A stretch of DNA of 12,390 bases from Nitrososphaerota archaeon. GTDB taxonomy: Archaea; Thermoproteota; Nitrososphaeria; Nitrososphaerales; UBA183. The notes beneath the pieces are model-generated. The model made no database searches and was not told where the DNA came from. It worked only from the letters and a program-made list of their open reading frames with translations. Of the stretch, positions 12,006 through 12,390 are shown in pieces. Position numbers and translations under genes: made by a program. The stretch lies in assembly GCA_027886925.1 (NCBI GenBank), contig JAPCJN010000041.1, positions 1-12,390 on the forward strand, given 5' to 3'. The first letter of the stretch is position 1. Each line of letters starts with the position of its first letter.

Positions 12006-12390
12006 ATGTCGCGCAACGAGGTGTGGCAGTTCCTAAGGTCGCAGCGCAGGGTATATCTCGGGTTCACCATGGCGAACGGCTATCCACACGTCACTCCCAT
12101 CTGGTTCGTGATAATCGGCGACAAGGTCTACATGCGGGCCCAAGACTACAAAGTGAAGGTGGGCCTGGCCAAGACTGGCAAGGCATGCCTCGTCATCGAC
12201 GACGGGGAGCTCTATCGAGAACTTCGCGGCGTCGTGATGTGGGGTAGCTCGCGGATTCTCAACGAGAAGAGGCTGATGACCAAGATAACGGCGCAGTTCG
12301 AGAAGAAGTACTCGAGACACCAATGGAAGCCCGACGAAATGCCGAAGGATTGGGTAAAGGAGCGGGTAAAGGAGCAGAGGGCCTTCATTG
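12006..12390 (+). CDS. Pyridoxamine 5'-phosphate oxidase-like flavoprotein, truncated at window edge
   Basis: About 128 residues are visible and the frame continues past the window. It starts SRNEVWQFLRSQRRVYLGF, then NGYPHVTPIWFVIIGDKVYMRA, the classic PNPOx-like split barrel opening (first strand, 'G.PH..P..F', second strand). It continues YKVKVGLAKTGKACLVIDDG and GVVMWGSSRIL, which follow the family's 'K..NL......V...V.D' and 'V...G.A.I' strands. Such proteins bind FMN, F420 or heme and reduce or oxidise small cofactors; true pyridoxine oxidation is not implied. ATG 12006 fits the family N-terminus. A TTG at 11967 is in frame and lies about 27-30 bp after a TATA-like CCTTATCT (11933-11940), so a 13-residue longer leaderless start is possible. 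Confidence 0.82.
   Translation, partial: MSRNEVWQFLRSQRRVYLGFTMANGYPHVTPIWFVIIGDKVYMRAQDYKVKVGLAKTGKACLVIDDGELYRELRGVVMWGSSRILNEKRLMTKITAQFEKKYSRHQWKPDEMPKDWVKERVKEQRAFI

Overview
This window is archaeal. The clearest marker is a compact archaeal-type ribosomal protein uS10 gene (6186-6497). Supporting signs are a tRNA-Ser whose sequence only folds if two short introns with bulge-helix-bulge geometry are removed, TATA-like boxes about 27-35 bp upstream of many start codons with little or no leader, several TTG/GTG starts, and an Hsp20 next to a Phr/HSR1-like winged-helix regulator. GC content is fairly high. The protein flavour suggests a TACK-group organism, perhaps a Nitrososphaerota relative, but I cannot fix the lineage. 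No IS, CRISPR, phage or integrase signature is visible, so this looks like ordinary chromosome.

Layout. 1-85(-): truncated end of a possible small PRC-barrel-like gene. 221-763(+): two-helix membrane protein with a bacterial-PH-like domain. 808-1881(-): HTH_42/AlkZ-family winged-helix protein with a QAQ motif. 1882-2130: divergent promoter region with two long perfect inverted repeats. 2131-4336(+): threonine catabolism operon, an SDR-type L-threonine 3-dehydrogenase followed by 2-amino-3-ketobutyrate CoA ligase (threonine to glycine plus acetyl-CoA). 4378-5117(-): two closely coupled genes of unknown function, one with LIM-like zinc ligand spacing. 5193-5969(-): NagD-like HAD phosphatase. 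6186-6497(+): rpsJ, alone. 6519-7415(-): extended-SDR nucleotide-sugar epimerase/dehydratase-like protein. 7459-7857(-): unknown protein.

8013-9421(-) is the most distinctive part. It holds tRNA-Ser(UGA), then hsp20, then a Phr-like regulator, all on one strand. The hsp20 promoter carries a perfect 9-5-9 inverted repeat over its predicted transcription start, which suggests an autoregulated heat-shock unit. 9626-12390 is an acyl-CoA block: 3-hydroxyacyl-CoA dehydrogenase (+), a hotdog thioesterase (-) and an enoyl-CoA hydratase (+). The last two appear to diverge from one shared AT-rich box. A PNPOx-like flavoprotein then runs off the right end.

Together the threonine operon and the acyl-CoA genes feed acetyl-CoA and C4-acyl-CoA metabolism, in line with amino-acid or fatty-acid use or with the hydroxybutyrate half of a carbon-fixation cycle. 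The window alone cannot decide between these. All functional calls are from motif reading and memory of families; no database search was run.
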